64,000 nucleotides of DNA. Origin: Propionibacteriaceae bacterium (GTDB lineage: Bacteria; Actinomycetota; Actinomycetes; Propionibacteriales; Propionibacteriaceae). This document shows, piece after piece, positions 55,918 to 64,000 of this stretch. Positions within the stretch are counted from its first letter, which is position 1. Every line of letters starts with the position of its first letter. The notes beneath the pieces were generated by a model, which searched no databases, was not told the DNA's origin, and saw nothing but the letters and a program-made list of their open reading frames with translations. The stretch spans positions 20,906-84,905 of the forward strand of contig JAPUEL010000029.1 of NCBI GenBank assembly GCA_027492545.1, written 5' to 3'. The translations under genes and the position numbers were made by a program.

Positions 55918-58900
55918 GCGGCGTGGCTGGGGCGCATCTGGAATCGGTGCTGGAGACGGAGATCGCCGAGCACCTGGCGGCGAACGGCTGGCTGTACTCA
56001 CCAACAGACGCGGGCTACGACCGGGCGCTGGCGCTGTTCCCCGATGACGTGATGGGCTGGATCGAGGACACCCAACCGGCCGAGTTCGCGAAGGTCGTTC
56101 GGCCGGCTGACAGCCAGTTGCGGCAGGAGGCATCGAAGGCGCTGCTCCTGAAGCGCCTGGCGAACGCGCTGGACAACGATCCGTTCAAGAACGGCGGCAC
56201 CCTCCAGGTGCTGCGCGGCGGGCTCAGCGTCGTGCCCCCGACGGGTGGCACGGTGAAGGTGAGGATGGCGCAGTTCCGCCCCGCCACGTCGATCAACCCC
56301 GACACGCTCCAGCACTACGCGAAGATGCGCCTGCGAGTGATGCGGCAAGTGCACTACTCGGCCAAACACCCGCACAAGGCGCTGGACCTCGTCCTGTTCG
56401 TCAACGGGCTGCCGGTGGCGACGGTGGAGCTGAAGACGGACTTCACGCAGGCCCTGTCGAACGCCACGAAGCAGTACCAGTTCGACCGCAACCCCGCCGG
56501 GGAGCCGCTGTTCGGGTACGGCCGCCGCGCCCTGGTGCACTTCGCGGTGTCGAACTCCGAGGTGGCGATGACCACCCGGCTGGACGGGCCGAAGACGCGG
56601 TTCCTGCCGTTCAACCGGGGCTGCGATCAGGGCAAGGGCAACCCGCTGAACCCGGATGGGTCGGCGTCGTCGTATTTCTGGGAGCAGATCCTGCAGCGCG
56701 ACACCTGGCTGCGAATCATCGGCTCGTTCATCCACACCCAGGTCGAGACCGAGGTCGATCACGACACGGGCAAGGCAACCCCTTCAAAGAAGATCCTGTT
56801 TCCCCGCTACCACCAGTGGCGAGCAGTGACCCGCCTCGTCGAGGACGCTCGTGCCAGTGGCTCCGGGCAGAGGTACCTGATTCAGCATTCGGCCGGTTCG
56901 GGCAAGACCAACTCGATCGCGTGGCTCGCCCACCAGCTCTCCCAACTCCACGACGAGGGCAACGCGAAGGTGTTCGACACCGTCGTCGTGGTGACCGACC
57001 GCACGGTGCTTGACAAGCAGCTGCAGGACGCGATCGGCCAGTTCGAGCGCCACGCGGGGGTGGTGAAGTCGATCACCCGCGCCGACGGTGACTCGAAGTC
57101 GAAGGAGCTCGCGGCTGCGCTGACCGGCGGGAAGCAGATCGTGATCGTCACCATCCAGACCTTCGAGGCGCTGATCAAGCTGATCAGCACCGAGAAGGAG
57201 CTGCAGGGGCGCCGGTTCGCGGTGATCGCCGACGAGGCCCACTCGTCGCAGACCGGCTCCACCGCCGGCGCGCTGACCAAGGTCTTGTCCCCCGACGAGC
57301 TCGCCGCCGTCGCCGAAGGAGCCCCCGTGGACGCCGAGGCCTACCTGCAGTGGGCCATGGAAGTCACCGCGCACGCCCCGAACATCTCGTACTTCGCGTT
57401 CACCGCCACCCCGAAAGCCAAGACCCTCGAACTGTTCGGGCGGATCCCCGACGGCGGGGAACTTCCGGAGCCGTTCGACCTCTACTCGATGCAGCAGGCC
57501 ATCGAGGAGGAGTTCATCCTCGACGTGCTGACCAACTACACCCCCTACAAGGTGGCGTGGCAGCTCCAGCACCCCGGCCAGGACTACGACGCCCCCGGTG
57601 AGGTCGACGAGTCCACCGCGGTGAAGGCGCTGGTGCGGTTCGTGCGGCTGCACCCGACGAACATCTCGCAGAAGGTCAAGATCGTCGTCGACCACTTCCG
57701 CACCTTCGTCCAACCCCTCCTGGACGGCAAGGCCAAGGCCATGGTGGTCACCGGCTCCCGCAAGGAGGCGGTGCGGTGGAAGAAGTACCTCGACGCCTAC
57801 CTCGCCGACGGCCACATCCAGGACGTCAAGGCCCTGGTGGCGTTCTCCGGCACCGTCGACGACCCCGACGACGTCGGCGAGGGCCTGACCGAGAAGACAC
57901 AGAACCCCGGCGTGTGGACCTCAGATCTGGCCGAGGCGTTCAAGCCGGCGGTCTACAACGTGATGATCGTGGCCGAGAAGTTCCAAACCGGCTTCGACCA
58001 GCCGCGCCTGGTGGCGATGTACGTGGACAAGAAGCTCGGCGGCGTGCAGGCCGTGCAGACCCTGTCGCGCCTCAACCGCACCTACCCGGGCAAGGACAAG
58101 ACGTTCGTGCTCGACTTCGTCAACGAACCCGAGGCGATCCTCGAGGCGTTTCTGCCGTACTACCGCAAGGCCACGCTCACGGCGACGACGGACCCCAACC
58201 TCGTCTACGACCTCAAGACCAAGCTCGACTCCGCCGGCATCTACCACTGGTCCGAGGTCGAGCAGGCTTTCGACGCCGCCCTCGCGGGCGGGGTCGAGTC
58301 CAACAGCGCTCTCCACGCAGCCACGGAACCCGCCGTCAAGCGGTTCACCAAACGCTGGCAGGAGGCATTCATCCACGACGACAGGTCGGGCATGGACGAG
58401 CTGAAGCTGTTCAAGTCCGACGCGGCCGGTTTCGTGAAGTTCTACGACTTCATCTCCCAGGCCCGGAACCTCGAGGACACCGACCTGCCACGGCTGCACT
58501 TCTTCCTCCGCCGGACCCTTCCCAGGCTGTCGACCGCGACCATCGAGGACCCGGTCGACATCTCCCAGGTCAAGCTGACCGGCTACACCATCGCCAAGGG
58601 CGACTCCGTCACGCTCACCCTCGCAGAGGGGCCGGGCCTGGACCCGATCACCGCCATCGGCTCCGGCACCATCCACGAGAAGCACCGCAGCGCCCTCGAG
58701 GAGATCATCGCCAAACTCAACGAACGCTTCGGCGACAAGTACGGCCCCGGTGTCGTCGCAGGCACGATGTCCAGCATCGTCGTCAACCTCGCCCACGACG
58801 AGACCCTCGCCAACCAGGCTCGCGTCAACACTGCGCAGCAGTTCAGCGAATCGCCGGCGCTGCCCAAAGCGTTCATCGACGCGGTGATGGGCGTCCGCGA

Positions 58901-59009
58901 TCGCACCCCGCTGCTCGTCTACGACATCTTCAGCGACCAAGACCTGTACAACGAACTGTCGAAGGCGCTCCCAGCCATGCTCTACGAGCACCTACACGGA
59001 GGCAAGTGA
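55914..59009 (+). CDS. hsdR: Type I restriction-modification, restriction subunit
   Basis: A 1031-residue motor endonuclease. N-terminal PD-(D/E)xK nuclease (LDLVLFVNGLPVATVELKTD, Asp158, Glu172, Lys174), Walker A IQHSAGSGKTNSIAW (about 323-337), DEAH box FAVIADEAHSSQTG, motif III FAFTATPKAKT, motifs V-VI FQTGFDQPRLVAMY and QTLSRLNRTYPGK. A C-terminal helical domain follows. All key residues are intact, so the system looks functional: cleavage of unmethylated DNA after ATP-driven translocation. Confidence 0.95.
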   Translation: MSGVAGAHLESVLETEIAEHLAANGWLYSPTDAGYDRALALFPDDVMGWIEDTQPAEFAKVVRPADSQLRQEASKALLLKRLANALDNDPFKNGGTLQVLRGGLSVVPPTGGTVKVRMAQFRPATSINPDTLQHYAKMRLRVMRQVHYSAKHPHKALDLVLFVNGLPVATVELKTDFTQALSNATKQYQFDRNPAGEPLFGYGRRALVHFAVSNSEVAMTTRLDGPKTRFLPFNRGCDQGKGNPLNPDGSASSYFWEQILQRDTWLRIIGSFIHTQVETEVDHDTGKATPSKKILFPRYHQWRAVTRLVEDARASGSGQRYLIQHSAGSGKTNSIAWLAHQLSQLHDEGNAKVFDTVVVVTDRTVLDKQLQDAIGQFERHAGVVKSITRADGDSKSKELAAALTGGKQIVIVTIQTFEALIKLISTEKELQGRRFAVIADEAHSSQTGSTAGALTKVLSPDELAAVAEGAPVDAEAYLQWAMEVTAHAPNISYFAFTATPKAKTLELFGRIPDGGELPEPFDLYSMQQAIEEEFILDVLTNYTPYKVAWQLQHPGQDYDAPGEVDESTAVKALVRFVRLHPTNISQKVKIVVDHFRTFVQPLLDGKAKAMVVTGSRKEAVRWKKYLDAYLADGHIQDVKALVAFSGTVDDPDDVGEGLTEKTQNPGVWTSDLAEAFKPAVYNVMIVAEKFQTGFDQPRLVAMYVDKKLGGVQAVQTLSRLNRTYPGKDKTFVLDFVNEPEAILEAFLPYYRKATLTATTDPNLVYDLKTKLDSAGIYHWSEVEQAFDAALAGGVESNSALHAATEPAVKRFTKRWQEAFIHDDRSGMDELKLFKSDAAGFVKFYDFISQARNLEDTDLPRLHFFLRRTLPRLSTATIEDPVDISQVKLTGYTIAKGDSVTLTLAEGPGLDPITAIGSGTIHEKHRSALEEIIAKLNERFGDKYGPGVVAGTMSSIVVNLAHDETLANQARVNTAQQFSESPALPKAFIDAVMGVRDRTPLLVYDIFSDQDLYNELSKALPAMLYEHLHGGK

Positions 59010-59222
59010 GGCAAACCGTTGAAGTCCCAGATCAGGGTGCGCAATCAACCCACATGAAGAGGTTGGGCATGAGTCCTGCCCATCACGAGCGCGGTACTTC
59101 CTCGCAGCCAAAGAGACTCTCGACGTCAGCGCGAATGAGTCACTCAGTTCAGCAGGCACGGCAAGCGCATCGCTCGGCAACCCAGCGAGAGGCGAATCTG
59201 CAGGCGCTGTCACATGGAGGAG

Positions 59223-59402
59223 TCAGCCAGTTGGCCTTGAGCTTCGGAAGCCTAGAATGATGCCGAAGACGATGAGTCCGGCGACACTACCAATAATCAT
59301 GTCGTCGTACTTCTCGGGGCCGGTGGGAGTTCCTCCCGAACTCAGAACTGGATAGAGCACTGCGATGCCGAACAAGGCAAAGAGCGCCGAGATTGGGACC
59401 AT
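59223..59402 (-). CDS. Small two-helix membrane protein (or 3' half of a frameshifted gene)
   Basis: A 59-residue frame starting MVPISALFALFGIAVLYP, with helices at about 3-21 and 36-52 (MIIGSVAGLIVFGIILGF) and a hydrophilic Gly/Pro loop between. No ribosome binding site is visible at its ATG. The frame just upstream (59287-59520) encodes another helix and then loses membrane character where this one begins, so the two may be one broken gene of about 95 residues. Confidence 0.4.
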   Translation of the reverse strand: MVPISALFALFGIAVLYPVLSSGGTPTGPEKYDDMIIGSVAGLIVFGIILGFRSSRPTG

Positions 59403-59520
59403 CGCTATGGGCCATCAGGATCATCTGCCCGGGACGCTGAGGTTCCCACCAATAGGCCTTCCCGATACCCGCGATGGCCAGCGTCGCAGTAGCAGTCAGC
59501 ACAATCAACAGTAGGTCCAT
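59287..59520 (-). pseudogene. Possible 5' half of a frameshifted membrane protein
   Basis: The frame begins MDLLLIVLTATATLAIAGIG, a good membrane helix, then YWWEPQRPGQ. Past about residue 37 the translation becomes basic and Ser/Arg-rich (CLVRHRSALSSSEFGRNSHR), while the +1 frame from 59402 becomes strongly hydrophobic. That is the signature of a single-base indel near 59400-59430. A genuine overlapping pair cannot be ruled out. No similarity recognised. Confidence 0.35.
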
Positions 59521-59822
59521 GGGCTGGAGACGATCCGGGAGCTGGGTCCACAACGTGTCGGGGGTACGGAGAGGCGTAGCTCAACACTTCGAACCGGCTC
59601 TGGAACAGGTCACTAACACGGCTGCTCTGGTCACCGAGATCCCTCGGAGATGAAAGACCGACTTGCTGGCGGTGCAAAGCTCCCCCAGGCCCCGGCATGC
59701 GAGTAACGCTGGCTGCTGCGTGATGTCGTACCTACTCGCCGTTCTCGTTGGATGTGAGCCTTGAGGGGTGGCCCCTGGTGCCGATCGGGCCCGGCACCGG
59801 GGGTCCTCCTAGTCTCTCGGGG
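59521..59822. other. Intergenic stretch of 302 bases
   Basis: No convincing gene in any frame. It holds the hairpin terminator at 59772-59803 and the presumed upstream region of the small membrane protein, where I see neither a TAnnnT box next to the ATG nor a ribosome binding site. Less GC-rich than the core genes. Confidence 0.5.
59772..59803 (-). terminator. Hairpin terminator after the DUF2188 gene
   Basis: Stem CCCCTGGTGCCG / CGGCACCGGGGG (12 pairs with one G-T), 8-nt loop, 19 nt past the stop at 59823 on the minus strand. No U run; a GC-rich actinobacterial-style hairpin. Confidence 0.6.
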
Positions 59823-60053
59823 TCAGCCGCGAGAACTTCGCGGGTCGCTCCCGTAGCTGTCCTTCGCCCGGATCTGGTTGTTGTCCTTGCGGTGGGTCAA
59901 GAGCTCCGCACCCGCCTTCCGGGCCAGGTCACGTGTCTGATCCGCGACAGCCTTCTGAGTGCTGCCAACCACCGAGGCACGGCTCGCGCCGTCTCGCCTA
60001 CCTACCCAGCGGTCGCCGCTCGCGTCGTACATCACGTGGTAGTTGTCTGCCAT
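59823..60053 (-). CDS. DUF2188-family small protein
   Basis: A 76-residue protein matching the DUF2188 pattern: a central GASRASVVGSTQKAVADQTR helix, ELLTHRKDNNQ strand and the conserved end IRAKDSYGSDP. Biochemical role unknown; members occur widely and often near mobile or phage-derived DNA. GGAATGAAAC before the ATG is a weak ribosome binding site. Followed by a hairpin terminator. Confidence 0.7.
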   Translation of the reverse strand: MADNYHVMYDASGDRWVGRRDGASRASVVGSTQKAVADQTRDLARKAGAELLTHRKDNNQIRAKDSYGSDPRSSRG

Positions 60054-60081
60054 GTTTCATTCCAATCTTCGAGGTCTAGGG

Positions 60082-60110
60082 CTGGGGCCAGGCATGTGCG
60101 CTGGCCCCAG
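60082..60110. other. 10-bp inverted repeat
   Basis: CTGGGGCCAG, 9-nt loop, CTGGCCCCAG, in the 239-bp gap upstream of the DUF2188 gene and downstream of the winged-helix-like gene. On the minus strand no U run follows, so it may be a terminator for the upstream gene or a leader structure for the downstream one. Confidence 0.5.
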
Positions 60111-60292
60111 GGGACTTGCTCGGCCTTGACGTCTCGTGGCAGAATCGGGGTCGAAGAGCGGCCCTGCCTGGTCGTCCCACTTCCAGGGATACTGGCAATC
60201 CAGCTGCGACGTACGAAGGAGTACCAGTCCTGTCGTACGCCCGGGGGTGGTGTACTGCGTCCAGCTTCTCAAGACACCACCCCTATTGCTCT

Positions 60293-60850
60293 TTAGGGGG
60301 CACTTCGCCTTTCAGGATCGATCTTTGCTCGGTCGATGGCGGCGATCGGAAGCAGGAAGCGATCCTCGTTCGTCTGCTTGATCAACCCTTGTTGTACCGC
60401 GCGCCAGAGTGCAGAACTCACTGAGTTCTTGAAATCCTTCCAGCCTTCGGACACACGCTCATGCCGGAAACGCTCTTCAATCTCCTCGCGCATAAGGCCG
60501 GCCGGGGCCTCAAAGAGCCACCTGATGATGAGTTCCACCTGGGTCGGCTCCTCCGCCTCGAGGGCCTGAACGAGGTGCTTCATGATTCTCGCCCGCGAGA
60601 TGGGAAGGGGCTTAGATTCACTGGGCGTACTCGCGGTGACTCGGTCGTTGCGAAGGCGAGCCCGCAACTTCTCTTCTGAGGATTCGGGATTCATCAGGGC
60701 GTTGAGAGACTCGATGACGTCCTCAACACGCTGCAGAGCGGCGCTGATACTGGCCAGGTGCTCTCGGGTACGCGTCACCTCAGCGCGCAACATGCGCGCC
60801 TGTTGATGTGCAGCGCGAAGTGCGTCGCCATACGCCCTACTTTCCGTCAT
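60293..60850 (-). CDS. Hypothetical protein, coiled coil plus possible winged helix
   Basis: A 185-residue protein I do not recognise. Residues about 8-60 form a heptad-rich coiled coil (ARMLRAEVTRTREHLASISA, LQRVEDVIESL). The C-terminal half (ELIIRWLFEAPAGLMREEIE, FKNSVSSALWRAVQQGLIKQ, NEDRFLL) has helix-turn-helix/winged-helix character. The ATG at 60850 is chosen over an earlier in-frame one because CATACT ends 6 nt upstream with TGTACA 17 nt before that. Lies in the accessory stretch after hsdR, on the opposite strand. Could be a local regulator. Confidence 0.6.
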   Translation of the reverse strand: MTESRAYGDALRAAHQQARMLRAEVTRTREHLASISAALQRVEDVIESLNALMNPESSEEKLRARLRNDRVTASTPSESKPLPISRARIMKHLVQALEAEEPTQVELIIRWLFEAPAGLMREEIEERFRHERVSEGWKDFKNSVSSALWRAVQQGLIKQTNEDRFLLPIAAIDRAKIDPERRSAP

Positions 60851-60856
60851 GCATCG

Positions 60857-60879
60857 AGTATGGCACACGGCACGCTGGT
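60857..60879 (-). promoter_or_regulatory. Promoter of the coiled-coil/winged-helix gene
   Basis: Minus strand: -10 CATACT at 60857-60862, 6 nt before the ATG, with a further upstream TGTACA as a possible -35 at 17-nt spacing. Leaderless. Confidence 0.4.
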
Positions 60880-61388
60880 TGTACATGGCAAACGTACCGG
60901 CTCCTGAGAAAAATCATGAGTACTACAGCTTGACTAATCTTGCTCTATGTGCATCAGGTGCGCGACTCTCCACGCCTGCAGAGTCGCTCGCGCGGTGTGT
61001 GCCGTCCGTTGACCGTTAGGGACTGTGCCCACCGCCAACTCATCCCCCACGCTAGGAACTGCCATTGGCACGGGGCGAGCCCGCAGACGGTCATGAGGTT
61101 CACCGCCGTTTGGGAGATGCCTGGTCGCGGTGAGGCGGTCCCCCGACACCAGCTAGCGTCTGATGCATGCGTGTAGCTCGATGAGCTGCACCTCTTCACT
61201 GAGCTCGAACGGCGTCAAGCTTATCGAGAGGGCTGTGGGTGCCTGTTGCCTGAACTCTCAATGGCACCGCAGCACTCACCGGCAGCAGAAGCGTTCCAGC
61301 ACGCACCGGCCCGGGGGCTGGGATGCTGTTGCCAGGGCATCGGCGGCGACACTCCTCGACGCCGGGCGAGCCCGGTGGAGGCAATGCA
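60863..61388. other. Non-coding stretch of about 0.5 kb
   Basis: No supported gene. Moderate GC and frequent stops in most frames. A 44-codon frame from 60885 (plus strand) has no start signal. The last part serves as leader of the sucrose phosphorylase gene, with GGAGG at 61377-61381 but no clear promoter. Confidence 0.5.
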
Positions 61389-62906
61389 GTGATCGCCAAC
61401 GGAGTCCAGCTCATCACCTATGCCGACCGGTTCGGCGGCACCCTGACGCGAAGCGCCGGCACCGTCGCGAGAGTCTTCGGCGATGCCGTGACCGGCATCC
61501 ACTTCCTCCCCTTCTTCACCCCCTACGACGGCGCCGACGCGGGCTTCGACCCCGTGGACCACACGACGCCGGACACGCGGCTGGGCACCTGGGACGACCT
61601 GCGCGAGATCAGCGGCCGCTTCTCCACCTGCGTGGACGTGATCGTCAACCACGTGTCGTCCGGCTCGGCCTCCTTCCGCGACTTCGTCGAGCGCGGCGAC
61701 GACTCCCCCGCCGCGGAGCTCTTCCTCACCTTCGACCGCGTCTTCCCCGATGGCGCGACGGAGGCCGACCTCCTGACGATCTACCGGCCCCGCCCGGGCC
61801 TGCCGTTCACGACCATCCCGGTCGCCGGCGCCAACCGGCTCGTCTGGACCACCTTCACGCCCCAGCAGATCGACATCGACGTCGAGTGCCCGTCCGGCTG
61901 GAGCTACCTCATGGGCATCCTCGACGAGCTCGGGCGCAGCGGCGTGGGCCTGATCCGGCTCGACGCGGCTGGCTACGCCATCAAACGCGCCGGGACCAGC
62001 TGCTTCATGATCCCGGAGACGTTCGCCTTCATCGACCGGTTCACCGCAGAGGCGCACGCCCGGGGGCTCGAGGTCCTCGTCGAGATCCACTCCCACTACC
62101 GCACCCAGATCGAGATCGCCTCCCGGGTCGATCGGGTCTACGACTTCGCCCTCCCGCCCCTGCTGCTGCACACCCTCTACACCGGCGACGACGGCGCCCT
62201 GCTCGCATGGCTACGGGTCCGGCCCGCCAACGCGGTCACGGTGCTCGACACCCACGACGGCATCGGCGTCATCGACGTGGGCCCGGACAAGACCCGAGCC
62301 GACGGGGCGGGGCTGCTCACCGCCGCGGAGCTCGACGCCCTCGTCACCACCATCCACGCGAAGACCGACGGCCAGAGCCGGGAGGCCACCGGCGCCGCAG
62401 CGTCCAACCTCGACCTCTACCAGGTCAACAGCACCTTCTACGACGCCCTCGGCCGCGACGACGCCCACTACCTCGCCGCCCGGGCCGTCCAGTTCTTCCT
62501 GCCCGGCGTGCCGCAGGTCTACTACGTCGGCGCCCTCGCGGGGAGCAACGACATGGAGCTGCTCCGGCGGACCGGGGTGGGCCGCGACATCAACCGCCAC
62601 ACCTTCACCGACGACGAGGTCGACGCGGCCCTTGAGCGTCCCGTGGTGGTGGCGCTGCGGGCACTCATGCGCCTGCGGAGTCAGCACCCCGCCTTCCGGG
62701 GCGAGTTCAGCTGGTCGGCCGGCGACGGCTCGCTCCGGCTGGGCTGGGAGGCAGGAGACGACCGCGCCTGGCTGACCTTCACCCCTCGGGACGGCTCGGC
62801 GTTGGTCGGTTGGACCGAGCCGAGGAACGACGGCGGCTCGACGGAGCGCGAGGTCGCCGTCGAGGCGTTGGCCGGCCCGGGCGCGGGCTACGAGGGGAGC
62901 GTGTGA
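61389..62906 (+). CDS. Sucrose phosphorylase (GH13 subfamily 18)
   Basis: A 505-residue glycoside phosphorylase giving glucose-1-phosphate from an alpha-glucoside, classically sucrose. With the GTG start at 61389 (GGAGG 7 nt upstream) the catalytic residues fall at Asp192 (LIRLDAAGYA), Glu232 (VLVEIHSHY) and Asp290 (LDTHDGIGV), the same numbers as in the Bifidobacterium enzyme, which supports the start. FLPFFTPYDGADAGFDPVDH near 45 and GVPQVYYVGALAGSNDMELL follow. Related phosphorylases in this subfamily use glucosylglycerate or glucosylglycerol, so sucrose is not certain. Its stop overlaps the next gene's GTG. Confidence 0.88.
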   Translation: MIANGVQLITYADRFGGTLTRSAGTVARVFGDAVTGIHFLPFFTPYDGADAGFDPVDHTTPDTRLGTWDDLREISGRFSTCVDVIVNHVSSGSASFRDFVERGDDSPAAELFLTFDRVFPDGATEADLLTIYRPRPGLPFTTIPVAGANRLVWTTFTPQQIDIDVECPSGWSYLMGILDELGRSGVGLIRLDAAGYAIKRAGTSCFMIPETFAFIDRFTAEAHARGLEVLVEIHSHYRTQIEIASRVDRVYDFALPPLLLHTLYTGDDGALLAWLRVRPANAVTVLDTHDGIGVIDVGPDKTRADGAGLLTAAELDALVTTIHAKTDGQSREATGAAASNLDLYQVNSTFYDALGRDDAHYLAARAVQFFLPGVPQVYYVGALAGSNDMELLRRTGVGRDINRHTFTDDEVDAALERPVVVALRALMRLRSQHPAFRGEFSWSAGDGSLRLGWEAGDDRAWLTFTPRDGSALVGWTEPRNDGGSTEREVAVEALAGPGAGYEGSV

Positions 62907-63901
62907 CCGGCTGGCGGGTCGCCGTCACCGGGGCTGCCGGGTTCCTCGGCGGCGCCCTGGCCAGGAGACTGCTCGCAACCCCCGACCTGCGGGTCGGCGG
63001 GGACGCGCCGTCGGCCGTCGGATCCCTGCAACTGCTCGACCTCGTCGATCCACCTCCCGAGCTGGCGGCGGACCCCCGGGTGCGTGCGCTGACCGGCGAG
63101 CTCCATCAGACGGTGCGGCACGTGAAGGATGCCGACCTCGTGTGCCACCTGGCGGGCGTCGTCAGCGGCGCCGCGGAGGCCGACTTCGACCTGGGCATGC
63201 GCACCAACCTCGACGCGTTGAGGCTGCTCCTCGAGCGCTGCCGGGCGATGGCGGCGCCGCCGGTGGTCCTCTTCACGAGCTCGCTCGCGGTCTTCGGCAG
63301 CGACCCGGCGATCGGGCCGGTGGGGCCGATCGACGACGACACCCTCCCTCGCCCGCAGTCCAGCTACGGCATCCAGAAGTTCATCGGCGAGCAACTGGTG
63401 GCCGACTACACCAGGAAGGGCTTCATCCGGGGCCGGAGCGTGCGGCTCATGACGGTGGCGGTGCGCCCCGGACGGCCCAACGCGGCGGCGTCGAGCTTCA
63501 TCTCCGGCATCATCCGCGAGCCGCTCGCCGGCGTCCGCGCCGCCTGTCCCGTCCCGGAGGCCACACCGATCGCCCTGTCCTCGCCTCGCCTCACCCTCGA
63601 TGCCCTGATGACCGCGCTCGCCACCGACGACCGGACCTGGGGCAGCACCACGGCGATGAACCTCCCCGCCCTCTCCACCACCCCACGCGAGATGGCGGAG
63701 TCGCTGGACCGGGTGAGCGGAACCGAGGCCAGCCGCCTCATCGACTGGGTCCCCGACGCGGCGATCCAGGCGATCGTCGGCGGGTGGCCGGCGGAGTTCT
63801 CGACGCCGAGGGCGGAAGCCCTCGGGCTGTCGGCGCCCCCATCCTTCGACGACGTGGTCCGCGAGTACCTCGAGGCCGACGGCGCCCGTACAGGGCGGTA
63901 G
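62903..63901 (+). CDS. denD: NAD-dependent SDR dehydrogenase, DenD-like
   Basis: A 332-residue extended SDR protein. Rossmann GAAGFLGG (Gly10, 13, 16), CHLAGVVSGAAEADFDLGM, SSLAVFGSDPAIGPVG, active-site SSYGIQKFIGEQL and VRPGRPNAAASSFISGIIRE, a stretch typical of D-erythronate dehydrogenase DenD. That enzyme oxidises D-erythronate in tetronate catabolism. The GTG start overlaps the phosphorylase stop by 4 nt, an unusual pairing. No other denD-pathway genes are visible before the window ends. Confidence 0.82.
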   Translation: MTGWRVAVTGAAGFLGGALARRLLATPDLRVGGDAPSAVGSLQLLDLVDPPPELAADPRVRALTGELHQTVRHVKDADLVCHLAGVVSGAAEADFDLGMRTNLDALRLLLERCRAMAAPPVVLFTSSLAVFGSDPAIGPVGPIDDDTLPRPQSSYGIQKFIGEQLVADYTRKGFIRGRSVRLMTVAVRPGRPNAAASSFISGIIREPLAGVRAACPVPEATPIALSSPRLTLDALMTALATDDRTWGSTTAMNLPALSTTPREMAESLDRVSGTEASRLIDWVPDAAIQAIVGGWPAEFSTPRAEALGLSAPPSFDDVVREYLEADGARTGR

Positions 63902-63941
63902 ACCCGACCGGCCCGATCCCCCGGATCCGGCTCAGGAACGC

Positions 63942-64000
63942 TCAGCGGGCGGCGTCGCGCTTCGGGCGGAAGACCAGCCAGTAGAACAGCCCGATCATCA
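63942..64000 (-). CDS. C-terminal end of a membrane protein (partial)
   Basis: Only the last 19 codons are present: a hydrophobic IGLFYWLVF followed by a basic RPKRDAAR end. This looks like the last helix and cytosolic tail of a transporter. It converges on the dehydrogenase gene. Nothing more can be said. Confidence 0.5.
   Translation of the reverse strand, partial: MIGLFYWLVFRPKRDAAR

Noticed and set aside
57776..59260. Frame continuing past hsdR to 59260
   Set aside because: Within hsdR it is an out-of-frame shadow; the part after 59009 has no start signal or domain.
60930..60951. TTGACT ... TATGTG as a promoter
   Set aside because: Spacer is only 10 nt, too short for a sigma70 promoter.
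60885..61019. 44-codon plus-strand frame (MANVPAPEKNHEYYSLT...)
   Set aside because: No ribosome binding site or promoter box in the right place, overlaps the promoter of the opposite gene, no recognisable similarity.
52724..61388. Prophage or integrative element
   Set aside because: No integrase, transposase, structural phage gene or tRNA attachment-site duplication is visible; only a restriction system and small genes.

Overview
The window comes from a high-GC, menaquinone-using actinobacterium. Propionibacteriaceae is my best inference, not a proven placement. Evidence: dense GC-rich coding, many GTG/TTG starts, repeated leaderless starts (a TAnnnT box 6-8 nt before the start codon), actinobacterial gene order (tRNA-Thr, tRNA-Met, rpmG, two MaoC-fold dehydratases, murB) and a complete menaquinone/complex I gene set.

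Layout. 1-2886: start of an ABC exporter, an M20 amidohydrolase, murB. 2879-5132: two HadA/HadB-like proteins, rpmG, tRNA-Met, tRNA-Thr, purine nucleoside phosphorylase, tRNA-Tyr. 5304-8179: YajQ-like protein, exonuclease III, a GT-C mannosyltransferase. 8172-12460: a minimal cluster of second copies of complex I subunits B, C and I, divergent from ferredoxin-linked 2-oxoglutarate oxidoreductase korAB. 12497-14446: M13 metallopeptidase. 14471-32220: one minus-strand operon of about 17.7 kb running menJ-like reductase, nuoABCDEFGHIJKLMN, polyprenyl diphosphate synthase. 32447-43630: menaquinone genes menF, menG, menD, menC, menA, menE, interleaved with an ABC exporter pair, an alpha/beta hydrolase and a TM0106-type FeS nuclease. 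43675-49308: small PLDc_N protein, lone DhaL, a nucleotidyltransferase/GHMP kinase/lipase operon, a CDF transporter and a 2-hydroxyacid dehydrogenase. 49390-52467: a fused alpha-beta glycyl-tRNA synthetase. 52724-59009: type I restriction-modification hsdMSR. 59010-61388: a lower-GC accessory stretch with small genes of unknown role. 61389-63901: sucrose phosphorylase and a DenD-like dehydrogenase. The right edge holds the last codons of a membrane protein.

How it fits together: the centre is a respiratory supercluster. NADH (Nuo) and perhaps reduced ferredoxin (KorAB plus the mini B/C/I set) feed electrons towards menaquinone; the men genes make the naphthoquinone, the polyprenyl synthase its side chain, and the MenJ-like reductase partly saturates that chain. 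menB is not in the window, and no confident menH is seen (the hydrolase at 36049-36768 is a candidate).

Most unusual items: the mini NuoB/C/I cluster beside korAB; a REP-like repeat read as protein in the linker of the fused GlyRS, with a related element just downstream of the same gene; a perfect ATTACGCA-N10-TGCGTAAT dyad between menJ/nuo and menF; and the kinase/nucleotidyltransferase pair with an altered sugar-site residue.
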